A stretch of DNA of 64,000 bases from Firm-13 sp037143795 (GCA_037143795.1 JBAWXZ010000017.1:1-64000), one strand, 5' to 3'. Shown: positions 17,859 through 26,830, counted from the first letter of the stretch. Numbers and translations: made by a program. The notes: a model not told the origin generated them from the letters alone.

Positions 17859-18787
17859 ATACAATCCATAACCGTCAGGTCATTAACGACGTACTTGTCG
17901 AAAAAGCAAAAACGGACAAAGACATTGTTGTCCTTTGCAGCGACTCCCGCGGCTCCGCTTCGCTCAGCGAATATGCAAAAGTACATCCCGGGCAATTTGT
18001 CGAAACAGGTATAGCTGAACAGAACATTGTATCAATTGCAGCCGGTCTGGCATCCTGCGGCAAAAAGTGCTTTGTTGCCTCACCGGCATGCTTCCTGTCG
18101 AGCCGCAGCATGGAACAGGCAAAAGTAGATGTCGCTTACTCAAATACAAATGTCAAACTGATAGGAATCTCAGGCGGTATCAGCTACGGCGCACTGGGAA
18201 TGACCCATCACTCGTCAAACGACATTGCAGCACTGGGTTCCATTCCGAATATGCGCGTCTATTTCCCAAGTGACCGCCATCAGACAAAAGCGCTGTTCGA
18301 ACATCTGCTTCAGGACAATAAACCCGCTTATATCCGCGTTGGCCGTAATCCGGTCGAGGATATCTACAGTGAAGATAACACTCCGTTTGTCATGGACAGG
18401 GCAACCCTCGTTCATGAGGGAAATGACATTACGATTATTGCCTCCGGCGAAATGGTCTATCCGGCTCAGCAGGCTGCCAATACACTCGAATCCCAGGGCA
18501 TTGCCTGCCGGGTACTGGATATGTACTGCATCAAACCGCTCGATACACAGGCAGTCCTGAAAGCGGCCAACGAAACAAAAGCAATAATAGTTATTGAAGA
18601 GCATGTTGCGATCGGCGGCCTTGGCTCAATGGTCAGCCAGCTGGTCTGTGCAAAGCAGCCCGTGAGAGTCATTAGTATGTGCCTGCCTGACGAGCCTGTG
18701 ATTGCCGGGAAATCGCCGGAAGTATTTGCCTACTATGGCCTGACTGCCGATAACCTCGTTAAAACTGCCCTGGAATTGCTCGTCTGA
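17855..18787 (+). CDS. Transketolase, C-terminal (pyrimidine-binding) subunit
   Basis: 310 aa, covering the middle (PYR) and C-terminal domains of transketolase. Visible motifs are the catalytic G-I-A-E-Q-N (Glu that activates the cofactor), S-G-G-I-S-Y-G-A-L-G-M-T-H-H-S, with His residues expected at the donor site, and R-V-G-R-N-P. The C-terminal domain starts around residue 185 with I-I-A-S-G-E-M-V. It must pair with the preceding subunit, and the 4-base ATGA overlap suggests coupled translation and equal amounts. The 310-aa length matches apulose-4-phosphate transketolase subunit B as well as generic split transketolases. The next gene is an FGGY kinase that could make its phosphorylated ketose substrate. 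Confidence 0.92.
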   Translation: MNTIHNRQVINDVLVEKAKTDKDIVVLCSDSRGSASLSEYAKVHPGQFVETGIAEQNIVSIAAGLASCGKKCFVASPACFLSSRSMEQAKVDVAYSNTNVKLIGISGGISYGALGMTHHSSNDIAALGSIPNMRVYFPSDRHQTKALFEHLLQDNKPAYIRVGRNPVEDIYSEDNTPFVMDRATLVHEGNDITIIASGEMVYPAQQAANTLESQGIACRVLDMYCIKPLDTQAVLKAANETKAIIVIEEHVAIGGLGSMVSQLVCAKQPVRVISMCLPDEPVIAGKSPEVFAYYGLTADNLVKTALELLV

Positions 18788-18849
18788 TAACCAATACCGC
18801 AGATCAGTATTTGTACAAACTGCCGGAAAGGAAGGGCGGAACTGTAGTT

Positions 18850-20340
18850 ATGAGTGAAAAATACGTACTTGCCATTGACCAGAGCACATCCGGTACCAAA
18901 GCACTGCTGTTCGCCGATACCGGAGAATTGGTCGGCCGCGTGGATCGCCCGCACAGACAGATTATCAACGATCTGGGATGGGTCGAACACGATCCGGAAG
19001 AAATACTCCTGAACACACTCAACGATGTCAGGGATGTAGTGGAGAAGACCGGAATTGATAAAGCATCCATTGCAACCGTTGGAATCAGCAACCAGCGCGA
19101 GACTGCTATGGCCTGGGATGCTCAGACCGGCAAACCGGTGTATAACGCAATCGTATGGCAGTGTGCCCGCGGAGCTGCAATATGCAAAAAAATTGAAGAC
19201 GCAGGACATGCTGAGATGATCCGTGCCGCAACCGGCCTGCAGCTTTCGCCCTATTTCTCCGCTGCCAAGCTTGCCTGGATTCTCGAAAATATTCCGGCTG
19301 CCCGGGCAGCCGCGGAAAAGGGAAATCTTCGGTGCGGAAATATTGACAGCTGGCTGATCTATAACCTGACCAATGGCAGGAACTTCAAAACTGATTTCTC
19401 CAATGCATCAAGGACGCAGCTTTTTAATCTCAGGGAATTGAAGTGGGACGAAACCGTCTGCAGCCTGTTTGGCATACAGACATCCGTGCTGCCGCAGGTC
19501 TGCGACTCGAACAGTCTGTTCGGTGAAACAGATTTCGGCGGTTACCTTGATGCCCCGATTCCGATCCAGGGAGTTATGGGGGACTCGCACGGTGCATTGT
19601 TCGGGCAGGGATGCCTCGAACCCGGAATGATCAAGGCAACCTATGGAACCGGATCATCCGTAATGATGAACATTGGAACAGAGCCGATCTTCACAAAGAC
19701 GGGCGTTGTCACTTCGATCGCCTGGGGCATGAATGGAATTGTAAATTATGTCCTGGAGGGCAACATCAACTACACCGGTGCAGTCCTCAAGTGGGTAGTA
19801 GAAGACCTCGGATTAATCGCCTGCACAAAAGATGCAGCGAAAGTTGCAGCCGGTGCCAACCCGAACGATGAGACCTATCTTGTCCCGGCATTTTCCGGGC
19901 TCGGAGCCCCCTACTGGGAGAGCAGTACCAAAGCGATAATCTGTAATATGAGCCGCAATACCGGCAGGGCGGAGATCGTTCGCGCTGCCGAGGAATGTAT
20001 TGCATACCAGATCGCCGACATCATTGGCCTGATGAGTCAGGAATCAGGGATTGCGCTTCAGGAACTCCGTGTGGACGGAGGACCTACCCGCGATACTTAC
20101 CTTATGCAGTTCCAGAGTGACATCCTCAACATGGCCGTTCAAGTACCCGAGACGGAAGAATTGTCCGGGGTCGGAGCTGCATACGCTGCCGGGATCGCCG
20201 CCGGTATCTTTGAAACAGATGTTTTTACCAGAATCAAAAGACTTAGCTATAGTCCCGCGATTACCCCTGAACTGCGCGCCAAACGTCTCGATGGATGGAA
20301 AAAAGCCGTCGATATGGTATTAGGGAGCGCCCGAACCTGA
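18850..20340 (+). CDS. FGGY carbohydrate kinase, glycerol-kinase-like subgroup
   Basis: 496 aa. N-terminal D-Q-S-T-S-G-T-K phosphate loop at about 9-16, glycerol-kinase-like S-N-Q-R-E-T and A-I-V-W-Q-C-A-R, the catalytic region G-D-S-H-G-A-L-F-G-Q near 244-253 with its Asp, T-Y-G-T-G-S-S-V, and the adenosine site D-G-G-P-T-R-D. The start at 18850 was preferred because an AAGGAAGGGCGGA site precedes it; the ATG at 18811 has none. Compared with glycerol kinase the arginine pair R-R-T is changed to A-R-G, so glycerol is unlikely. Next to a split transketolase it probably phosphorylates a ketose such as apulose, erythrulose or a pentulose. The substrate is inference. Confidence 0.88.
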   Translation: MSEKYVLAIDQSTSGTKALLFADTGELVGRVDRPHRQIINDLGWVEHDPEEILLNTLNDVRDVVEKTGIDKASIATVGISNQRETAMAWDAQTGKPVYNAIVWQCARGAAICKKIEDAGHAEMIRAATGLQLSPYFSAAKLAWILENIPAARAAAEKGNLRCGNIDSWLIYNLTNGRNFKTDFSNASRTQLFNLRELKWDETVCSLFGIQTSVLPQVCDSNSLFGETDFGGYLDAPIPIQGVMGDSHGALFGQGCLEPGMIKATYGTGSSVMMNIGTEPIFTKTGVVTSIAWGMNGIVNYVLEGNINYTGAVLKWVVEDLGLIACTKDAAKVAAGANPNDETYLVPAFSGLGAPYWESSTKAIICNMSRNTGRAEIVRAAEECIAYQIADIIGLMSQESGIALQELRVDGGPTRDTYLMQFQSDILNMAVQVPETEELSGVGAAYAAGIAAGIFETDVFTRIKRLSYSPAITPELRAKRLDGWKKAVDMVLGSART

Positions 20341-20388
20341 TGCATACTGCATGTACTGCAGGTGTAATATAACAAGGAGGATTTTTAG

Positions 20389-21453
20389 ATGAAGAAATTT
20401 CTGTCACTTGCCCTCGTCCTTACTATGGTTGTTCTCGGTGGCTGTTCCAGCACTGCGACTACCACAACCGCTGCAACGACAGCAGCTGCAGCAACAACAA
20501 CAGCAGCAGCTGCAACGACAGCAGCTGCAACGACAGCAGCTGCAACCACTGCCGCTGCCGCCGATAAATGGGTAAAAGCTGATGGCGCTGCCAATCTGAT
20601 CGTCATTATTACACCTTCCCATGACAACCCTTTCTTTAATACGGAAGCCGTTGCTGCAGAAGCAAAAGCAAAAGAGCTTGGTTACGAAACCCTTGTCCTC
20701 GTTCATGACGATGACGCCACAAAGCAGGCTGAACTGTTTGATACAGCTATTTCCAAAAAAGCAGCTGCCATTATCTGCGACAATGCAGGAGCTGACGCAA
20801 CTGTTGCTGCTGTACAGAAAGCCCGCGATGCAGGAATCCCCACATTCCTCATCGACCGCGAAATCAACCAGGCCGGTATCGCAATCTCCCAGATTGTTGC
20901 CAACAATTCCCAGGGAGCAACAATCGGTGCTGAAAAATTCGTTGAGGCAATGGGCGAAAAAGGCAACTATGTAGAACTTGTCGGCAAGGAATCAGATACA
21001 AATGCCGGTGTCCGTTCTGAAGGCTATAATGCCGTAATCAGCCAGTATCCTGATATGGTTTGTGTTGCCAAACAGTCCGCAAACTGGAGCCAGACAGAAG
21101 CATACTCCAAGATGGAATCCATCATCCAGGCAAACCCCGACATCAAAGGCGTTATCTGCGGCAATGACACAATGGCAATGGGCGCTCAGGCTGCCTGCGA
21201 AGCAGCCGGCCTCAAAGATATCGTTATCGTCGGACTCGACGGTTCCAATGATGTCCGTGACGCAATACTTGCAGGTAAGATTGTAGCCACTTCACTGCAG
21301 CCGTGTTTCACAATAGCTCAGGAAGCTGTTATTCAGGCTGACCAGTATATCAAGACCGGCAGCACCGGAAAAGAAGAAAAGCAGCTTATGGACTGCGTTC
21401 TGATTACCAAGGACAACGCATCCAAGCTCGACAACTTCAGCCTCTCCAAGTAA
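20389..21453 (+). CDS. Ribose-type (RbsB) sugar-binding lipoprotein
   Basis: 354 aa. The N-terminus is a lipoprotein signal ending V-L-G-G-C, with Cys19 as the lipidated residue. Residues about 20-58 are a nearly pure Thr/Ala linker encoded by a repetitive stretch. The rest is a type-I periplasmic-binding fold of the RbsB family with P-S-H-D-N-P-F-F, C-D-N-A-G-A-D-A, F-L-I-D-R-E-I-N and V-G-L-D-G-S-N-D. This subgroup resembles binding proteins of tetritol and pentitol or pentose loci that also carry a DUF2291 protein. It has an AAGGAGG site before the ATG, is the first transporter gene, and is followed by a hairpin that may raise its transcript level over the downstream genes. Confidence 0.92.
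   Translation: MKKFLSLALVLTMVVLGGCSSTATTTTAATTAAAATTTAAAATTAAATTAAATTAAAADKWVKADGAANLIVIITPSHDNPFFNTEAVAAEAKAKELGYETLVLVHDDDATKQAELFDTAISKKAAAIICDNAGADATVAAVQKARDAGIPTFLIDREINQAGIAISQIVANNSQGATIGAEKFVEAMGEKGNYVELVGKESDTNAGVRSEGYNAVISQYPDMVCVAKQSANWSQTEAYSKMESIIQANPDIKGVICGNDTMAMGAQAACEAAGLKDIVIVGLDGSNDVRDAILAGKIVATSLQPCFTIAQEAVIQADQYIKTGSTGKEEKQLMDCVLITKDNASKLDNFSLSK
20446..20562 (+). repeat. Low-complexity GCA/ACA triplet tract encoding the Thr/Ala linker
   Basis: Imperfect tandem units of the type GCAACGACAGCAGCT run through this stretch. Such tracts can change length by slippage in steps of three and would alter the spacer between the lipid anchor and the sugar-binding domain. Confidence 0.8.
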
Positions 21454-21532
21454 TAGACATTCCGTAATCTTTTAATCTTGTCGGATTTTAAAATATTTCC
21501 TTTTCCTGATTCGTTTTGTTCTTCATTCGGAT

Positions 21533-21566
21533 GGCGGGAATGTGTTTACCAGGACGCATTCCCGCC
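21533..21566 (+). repeat. Hairpin without T run between binding-protein and DUF2291 genes
   Basis: GGCGGGAATG pairs with CATTCCCGCC over 10 bp, with two more weak pairs inside. It is followed by TCTCCTCAAAA, not by a T run, so it is more likely a 3'-end stabiliser or partial attenuator that favours the binding-protein message than a full terminator. Confidence 0.6.
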
Positions 21567-21653
21567 TCTCCTCAAAATACGAAATGCGAAAATATATCTG
21601 TTGCATATTCTGTCCCATTTATCTGCAAACGCAAAGAAAAGAAGGTAGGCATA

Positions 21654-22304
21654 ATGACAAAACGCATCGTGATCGCTCTTATCGCAGCCGCACTGGTCAT
21701 TCTTATACTGGCGATTAACGTCACGGTAGTCCCGATCAACTCGGGCTCAACCGTGGGAAATGTTGATGTCAACAGTGAAAATTTTGACCCGCAGGCCTAT
21801 ATTGACAGCATTTTCCAGACTGAAGCCGTTCCCGTTCTCAAAGATAAAGCAATCGACATAAATGAAGTCATGACGGCGGCCAATGGCGATCTTAAATCAG
21901 TCGGAGAAAAATATGGTGTTCGCGCTGACTCCGGCAATGCATATAATTTTCTGGTTAAAGGGACTGCAGCTGTCAAAGAAGTGAATACCTCACTGCGCGC
22001 CGGTTATGCCATATTAACCCTCGACGGCTACACAGGCAGTGAGACATTCAAAATGCAGGTCGGACCTGTTTTTAAAGGAACGGCAATACGCGACTGTATG
22101 CCAATGATCAAATTTGACGATTTCAAAAACCAGGTTGTATATGCCAACCTTGCGACTGCTATCCACGTCAACCTGAGCGCAAATCTTTTTAAGACAATCG
22201 ATGCCAGCACACTGGCAGGCAAAACAATCGAGTTTTACGGAGCTTTTACGGACAATGGCAGTACAGAGATCGTGATAACGCCTTTCGCAATTGAAGTTAA
22301 ATAA
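21654..22304 (+). CDS. DUF2291-family membrane-anchored protein of a sugar ABC transporter locus
   Basis: 216 aa. One N-terminal membrane segment (about 4-25) is followed by an extracytoplasmic domain. The DUF2291 pattern is clear: Y-I-D-S-I-F, F-L-V-K-G-T-A-A-V-K-E-V-N-T-S, V-G-P-V-F-K-G-T-A-I-R-D and I-K-F-D-D-F-K-N-Q-V-V-Y-A. DUF2291 genes are found repeatedly beside RbsA/RbsB/RbsC-type transporters of sugars and sugar alcohols, but their molecular role is not established. The start at 21654 follows GAAGGTAGG, whereas a longer frame from 21516 lacks a site and would precede the membrane segment with an unlikely leader. Twelve bases separate it from the ATPase gene, so it is part of the operon. 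Confidence 0.85.
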   Translation: MTKRIVIALIAAALVILILAINVTVVPINSGSTVGNVDVNSENFDPQAYIDSIFQTEAVPVLKDKAIDINEVMTAANGDLKSVGEKYGVRADSGNAYNFLVKGTAAVKEVNTSLRAGYAILTLDGYTGSETFKMQVGPVFKGTAIRDCMPMIKFDDFKNQVVYANLATAIHVNLSANLFKTIDASTLAGKTIEFYGAFTDNGSTEIVITPFAIEVK

Positions 22305-22316
22305 GGAGGCCGCATC

Positions 22317-23870
22317 ATGAAGCAAATTTCACAGCAAACCACCGGACCGGACGTTGTCCTGATCTGTGAGAATATTAGCAAAGTATATCCCGGTACCAAG
22401 GCGCTCGACGATGTATCCTTCTCGGTCAGGACCGGAAAAGTCAATGTCCTGATCGGCGAAAACGGTGCAGGCAAATCAACCCTGATGAAGGTTGTTGCGG
22501 GTATTGAGACACCAACATCAGGCAAAATATACCTTGACGGGGAGGAAGTCAGTTTCAGGGATACGGCTGAAGCACGTGCCAAAGGTATCGGCATCATCCA
22601 CCAGGAACTGAGCCTCTTTCCGAATCTCAATGTCTTTCAGAATATTTTCATGGCAAACGAGCGCACAAAGGGTAACATCACGCTGGATAACAAAACACAT
22701 ATCCGTCTTACACATGATGTGCTCGAGCGTCTGCAGTATCCGATTGAGCCCGGAACGCTGATAGGAGATCTTCGTGTCGGTCAGCAGCAGATGGTTGAAA
22801 TAGCCCGCAACCTTGTACAGGAAGGCCTTCGGATACTGATCATGGATGAGCCGACATCTTCCCTGAGTGCATCGGAAGTTGAGTCGTTATTTAAAATAAT
22901 GAATGACCTGACGGCATCCGGCATCTCGATTGTCTATATTTCACACCGGCTCGAAGAAATTATGCGCATTGGAGACTATGTTACGGTTCTTCGCGACGGA
23001 CGCAAGGTTGCAGAGGCGCAGGTAAAGGATATTTCGGTTGCCTGGCTTGTCAAGAACATGGTTGGCAGCGAAAAATCCTATAAGAAGAATACAAGGATCG
23101 TGGATTTTTCCGATGAGAACATCGTTTTTAAGGCAAAAGATCTGTTTCTTCCTAAACGGGGAGGGGGCTGGCTTCTGAACAGCGTAAATTTCAATCTCCA
23201 TCGAGGTGAAATTCTAGGTATTTACGGCTTGCTCGGTTCAGGACGCACAGAAATATTCGAATGCATTATGGGGCTGCGCCCTGAACATTCCTGCGAATTC
23301 GAACTCCACTCCAAAAAAATGGAGGTCGGTTCCGTCTCTGACCAGATAGATAAAGGCTTTGCGTTAGTGCCTGAAGACAGGCAGCGTGAAGGTCTTGTGC
23401 AGACTTTGTGCATCGGCAAAAATATTTCCCTGTCAAGCATGCTCAAATATGTAAAGAACGGTCTGATCAATACAGCCAGGGAGAATGAAGCGATCCGTAA
23501 TACCATTAAGGACATCCATATCAAAGTCGCTGACCCGAATCTGCCTATTTTGTCCCTTTCCGGCGGTAACCAGCAAAAAGTTGTCATAGGAAAAGGTGTG
23601 CTGACCAACCCCCACATCCTGCTCCTTGATGAACCAAGCCGCGGCATTGATGTCGGAGCCAAGGCTGAAGTTTTTGACATCATTAATGAGTACGCTGAAA
23701 AGGGTTTATCAATCATTGTGATTTCGTCTGAACTCAAAGAAATTATCGCGATTGCAGATAGGGTTCTCGTCCTGTCGAACGGGCTGATGACCGGAGAATT
23801 CGTCGGTGAAGATATAAATGAAGAAGCGCTTGTGACGGCCTCATATAAAGGCCATAACCGAGCTGAATAA
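22317..23870 (+). CDS. RbsA-type double ATP-binding subunit of sugar ABC transporter
   Basis: 517 aa with two fused ATPase domains, as usual for ribose, xylose and galactose-type importers. Domain 1: Walker A G-E-N-G-A-G-K-S-T at 47-55, H-Q-E-L-S-L-F Q-loop, V-G-Q-Q-Q-M-V-E signature and L-I-M-D-E-P-T-S-S-L Walker B. Domain 2 starts near 270 with a degenerate Walker A (G-L-L-G-S-G-R-T-E), then L-S-G-G-N-Q-Q-K and L-L-L-D-E-P-S-R-G-I-D. The degenerate second P-loop is normal for the family. It powers uptake through the following permease. AAGGAGG lies before the ATG. Confidence 0.95.
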   Translation: MKQISQQTTGPDVVLICENISKVYPGTKALDDVSFSVRTGKVNVLIGENGAGKSTLMKVVAGIETPTSGKIYLDGEEVSFRDTAEARAKGIGIIHQELSLFPNLNVFQNIFMANERTKGNITLDNKTHIRLTHDVLERLQYPIEPGTLIGDLRVGQQQMVEIARNLVQEGLRILIMDEPTSSLSASEVESLFKIMNDLTASGISIVYISHRLEEIMRIGDYVTVLRDGRKVAEAQVKDISVAWLVKNMVGSEKSYKKNTRIVDFSDENIVFKAKDLFLPKRGGGWLLNSVNFNLHRGEILGIYGLLGSGRTEIFECIMGLRPEHSCEFELHSKKMEVGSVSDQIDKGFALVPEDRQREGLVQTLCIGKNISLSSMLKYVKNGLINTARENEAIRNTIKDIHIKVADPNLPILSLSGGNQQKVVIGKGVLTNPHILLLDEPSRGIDVGAKAEVFDIINEYAEKGLSIIVISSELKEIIAIADRVLVLSNGLMTGEFVGEDINEEALVTASYKGHNRAE

Positions 23871-23888
23871 GTTGGAGGGTACAGTGAA

Positions 23889-24953
23889 ATGTCCAAACAA
23901 AATGCGGATCTGAAAGTCAAGTCTCCCAATCGGTCCATCGGGATGATTCTCCTGAAAGGAAGAACCTTTATTGCACTGTTCGGTTTAACCGTCTTTTTCT
24001 CTTTTGCCTCCGACAACTTTCTGTCGGCAGGAAGCCTTCTGCTTGTTGCGAAGCATGTTGCACTCTACGGCATTCTTGCCATCGGCATGACATATGTAAT
24101 CATAACGGGCGGTATCGATTTGTCAGTCGGTTCGATTGTAGGACTATCTGCTATGCTGGCCGGCGGCCTGATTGATGAAGGTCTGGTACTGCCGATGCTG
24201 GGGGTCAAACTCTTTTTCAACATCCCGGCAATTATCATTATTGTTGTAATCTTCGGTGCCCTGATCGGACTGATAAACGGTTTGATTATAACACGGTTTA
24301 AAGTCGCCCCGTTTATTGCCACCCTTGGCATGATGTATGTGGCCCGCGGCCTTGCGATGCTGCGTTCCAACGGTAAGACTTTCCCGAACCTGATCGGCAA
24401 ACCGGAACTTCACAACGAGGGGTTCAGCTTTCTTGGCGGCGGAAAAATACTTGGAATCCCTGTCGCTGCACTGATTTTACTGGTTATTGCTTTCATTGCA
24501 TCGATGGTTCTCAGAAAAACTCCGACCGGTTGGCATATCCTTTCAATCGGAGGCAACGAAAAAGCAGCCCGTTTGTCAGGTGTCAAAGTAAACCGGGTCA
24601 AATGGCTTGTGTACTCCGTTTCCGGCGCATGTGCGGCTATTGTCGGATTAATTACAGCATCACAGCTGATGGCAGCCCATCCTGCCTCCGGTGAATCATG
24701 GGAGATGAACGCCATCGCTGCTGCTGTCCTCGGCGGAACTTCAATGGCCGGCGGAGTCGGAAATATTGGCGGAACGATCGTCGGCGCTTTCGTTATCGGC
24801 GTGCTCAACGACGGAATGATCATGGTCGGTGTTTCCGAATTCTGGCAGATGGTCATTAAAGGTGCGGTTATTGTCTCAGCCGTTGTAATTGATCAGTTCC
24901 AGCGCAGCATGCAGGAAAAAATGGCACTGCAGCAGCGTAACAGCAGTAAATAA
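23889..24953 (+). CDS. RbsC-type permease subunit of sugar ABC transporter
   Basis: 354 aa, very hydrophobic with about eight to ten membrane helices. Typical RbsC motifs: G-M-T-Y-V-I-I-T-G-G-I-D-L-S-V-G-S-I near residues 72-89, I-T-R-F-K-V-A-P-F-I-A-T-L-G-M, and A-A-A-V-L-G-G-T-S-M-A-G-G-V-G near the C-terminus. It forms the membrane channel as a homodimer with the RbsA-type ATPase. TTGGAGGG lies before the ATG, and the gene sits between the ATPase and the RbsD-like gene with short gaps of 18 and 17 bases. Confidence 0.95.
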   Translation: MSKQNADLKVKSPNRSIGMILLKGRTFIALFGLTVFFSFASDNFLSAGSLLLVAKHVALYGILAIGMTYVIITGGIDLSVGSIVGLSAMLAGGLIDEGLVLPMLGVKLFFNIPAIIIIVVIFGALIGLINGLIITRFKVAPFIATLGMMYVARGLAMLRSNGKTFPNLIGKPELHNEGFSFLGGGKILGIPVAALILLVIAFIASMVLRKTPTGWHILSIGGNEKAARLSGVKVNRVKWLVYSVSGACAAIVGLITASQLMAAHPASGESWEMNAIAAAVLGGTSMAGGVGNIGGTIVGAFVIGVLNDGMIMVGVSEFWQMVIKGAVIVSAVVIDQFQRSMQEKMALQQRNSSK

Positions 24954-24970
24954 TAGGAGGTACCACAGAT

Positions 24971-25369
24971 ATGAAACGTACCGGCATACTTAACAGTCAA
25001 CTAATGCAGCAAATTGCCGCACTGGGACACACGGATACATTCCTGATCGGTGATGCAGGCATGCCTGTACCGAACGGAGTACCGATCATTGATCTGGTTC
25101 TGGTACTCGGGGTACCGACGTTCGAACAGGTCCTTCGTGCAGTTTTGGCTGAGACAGTCGTCGAAGCCGGAACCATTGCCGAGGAGGCAGCCGGAAACAA
25201 TCCTGCTGCAGTAGCCTTGATTCATTTACTGATAGCAGCTCCCATAAAAAAAATTCCCCATACAGATCTCAAAAATGCCGCAAAAACATGCAAATTCGCA
25301 ATCCGAACCGGGGAGGCAACTCCTTATGCCAATATTATTCTTCAGTCCGGTGTCTCATTTCTTGTCTGA
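24971..25369 (+). CDS. rbsD: RbsD/FucU-family sugar mutarotase (D-ribose pyranase-like)
   Basis: 132 aa, the usual RbsD length. The family pattern is complete: G-H-T-D-T near residue 19 with the catalytic His, G-D-A-G-M-P-V-P, P-H-T-D-L-K, and the C-terminal I-R-T-G-E-A-T-P-Y-A-N-I-I-L. RbsD converts the pyranose form of an imported sugar to a form that can be isomerised or phosphorylated. Its place after the permease and before the isomerase fits conversion of the anomer that enters the cell. The sugar need not be ribose, because the related FucU acts on fucose. Confidence 0.9.
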   Translation: MKRTGILNSQLMQQIAALGHTDTFLIGDAGMPVPNGVPIIDLVLVLGVPTFEQVLRAVLAETVVEAGTIAEEAAGNNPAAVALIHLLIAAPIKKIPHTDLKNAAKTCKFAIRTGEATPYANIILQSGVSFLV

Positions 25370-25396
25370 CAAATAGTAACAACAGGAGGAACATTC

Positions 25397-26809
25397 ATGA
25401 AAAAAACCACTTTCGGCGTTATAATAACCAACCGCAGTTTCTTTCCCGCGCATCTGGTCAAAGTAGCACGCGATGAGATTCTTGCGAAACTTCAGGCAAA
25501 AGGCATCGACGCAGTCATTCTCAGTGAAGACGACACGCCTCTTGGAGCGGTTATGACCTATTCGGATTCACAGGCCTGTGCAAAACTTTTTAATGCAACC
25601 CGTGATGCCATTGACGGAATTCTTGTAATACTGCCGAATTTTGGTGATGAAGTAGGTGTCGCAACAGCAATTGACCTCGCCAGGCTCAATGTTCCGATCC
25701 TTATTCAGGCATGTGATGATACCCTTGACCACATGCAGCTTGAAAACAGGCGCGATGCATTCTGCGGCAAACTATCCCTTTGCAACAACCTTTATCAGCG
25801 TGATATCAAATTCAGTCTGACCAGGCAGCATACCTGCGATATTAACAGTCCTTCCTTCGATACGGAACTTGATACATTCGCGTCGGTTTGCCGTGTTGTC
25901 GGGGGTGTTCGTTCAGCCCGCATTGCAGCGATCGGTGCACGGCCCGACGCCTTTCACACGGTTCGGTTCTCAGAAAAATTGCTTCAGAAATACGGTATCA
26001 CGGTCTCGGTTGTTGATATGTCGGAAATAATCTTTGCTGCCCAAAGTATGCCAGGCAACCGGGAGGTCGAGGCCAAAATTACTGAGATTAAGGCTTACGG
26101 GAAAATTGCTCCAGGAATTGAAGAGAATAAACTTGTTCTCCAGGCCAAGCTGATCCTTACGATTGAAAAATGGATTGCCGACCATGACTGTGATGCGAGC
26201 GCTATCCAGTGCTGGGACTCGATTCAGAACAATTATGGTGTAGCGACCTGCCTTGCGATGAGCATGATGGGGGAGAAGGGCTTGCCCAGCGCCTGCGAAA
26301 TGGACATCACAGGAGCATTAACAATGTATGCACTGTATCTGGCATCAGGAAACCCGTCCGCTTATTTTGACTGGAATAACAATTTTACTAGTGACCGCAA
26401 TAAATGCGTCAGCCTCCATTGCTCGAACTTTCCGGCGTCGTTTTTCGGACACAATGATTTTGAAATCGGAAATCTCGGTGTCCTCGGCACGACACTTGGG
26501 TCTGATCACTGCTTTGGCGCCTGTAAAGCACAAATCAAGGAAGGTCCGATGACCTATGCCAAAATAACCACCGATGATAAGAACGGCAAAATTAAACTTT
26601 ATGTCGGAGAAGGTGCGTTTCTCAAAGATCCCGTTGAAACGGAAGGCGGCGTAGCTGTATGTTCAGTCCCGGATTTACAGGGACTAATGGGATATATGTG
26701 CAGGAACGGATTTGAACACCATGTTGCCATGAACCGCGCCAATGTCGCCGGAGTGCTGGAAGAGGCACTTGGAAACTATCTTGGATGGGACGTGTACCGG
26801 CACAGCTGA
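25397..26809 (+). CDS. L-fucose isomerase-like protein (copy 2)
   Basis: 470 aa with a FucI/AraA-like layout: three alpha/beta domains, R-R-D-A-F-C-G in the first half, I-A-A-I-G-A-R-P-D-A-F-H-T-V-R-F in the middle and the likely metal-binding S-A-C-E-M-D-I-T-G-A-L with F-D-W-N-N after it. A His pair, F-E-H-H-V-A-M, lies near the C-terminus. It shares the domain plan of the 12982 protein but is clearly diverged. AACAGGAGGAAC precedes the ATG. As the only isomerase inside the transporter operon it is the best candidate for converting the imported aldose to its ketose. FucI-like enzymes also act on D-arabinose and on sulfoquinovose, so substrate calls from family alone are unsafe. Confidence 0.8.
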   Translation: MKKTTFGVIITNRSFFPAHLVKVARDEILAKLQAKGIDAVILSEDDTPLGAVMTYSDSQACAKLFNATRDAIDGILVILPNFGDEVGVATAIDLARLNVPILIQACDDTLDHMQLENRRDAFCGKLSLCNNLYQRDIKFSLTRQHTCDINSPSFDTELDTFASVCRVVGGVRSARIAAIGARPDAFHTVRFSEKLLQKYGITVSVVDMSEIIFAAQSMPGNREVEAKITEIKAYGKIAPGIEENKLVLQAKLILTIEKWIADHDCDASAIQCWDSIQNNYGVATCLAMSMMGEKGLPSACEMDITGALTMYALYLASGNPSAYFDWNNNFTSDRNKCVSLHCSNFPASFFGHNDFEIGNLGVLGTTLGSDHCFGACKAQIKEGPMTYAKITTDDKNGKIKLYVGEGAFLKDPVETEGGVAVCSVPDLQGLMGYMCRNGFEHHVAMNRANVAGVLEEALGNYLGWDVYRHS

Positions 26810-26830
26810 TACTGAACTCATAGTTTTTCT

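Noticed and set aside
18850..20340. True glycerol kinase
   Set aside because: The protein is glycerol-kinase-like, but the Arg pair after A-I-V-W-Q is changed and no glycerol uptake or dehydrogenase gene is near.
16004..26809. Sulfoquinovose transketolase pathway
   Set aside because: A FucI-like isomerase and split transketolase fit, but no sulfoquinovosidase, sulfolactaldehyde reductase or RpiB-type isomerase is present, and the locus has sugar kinases the pathway does not need.
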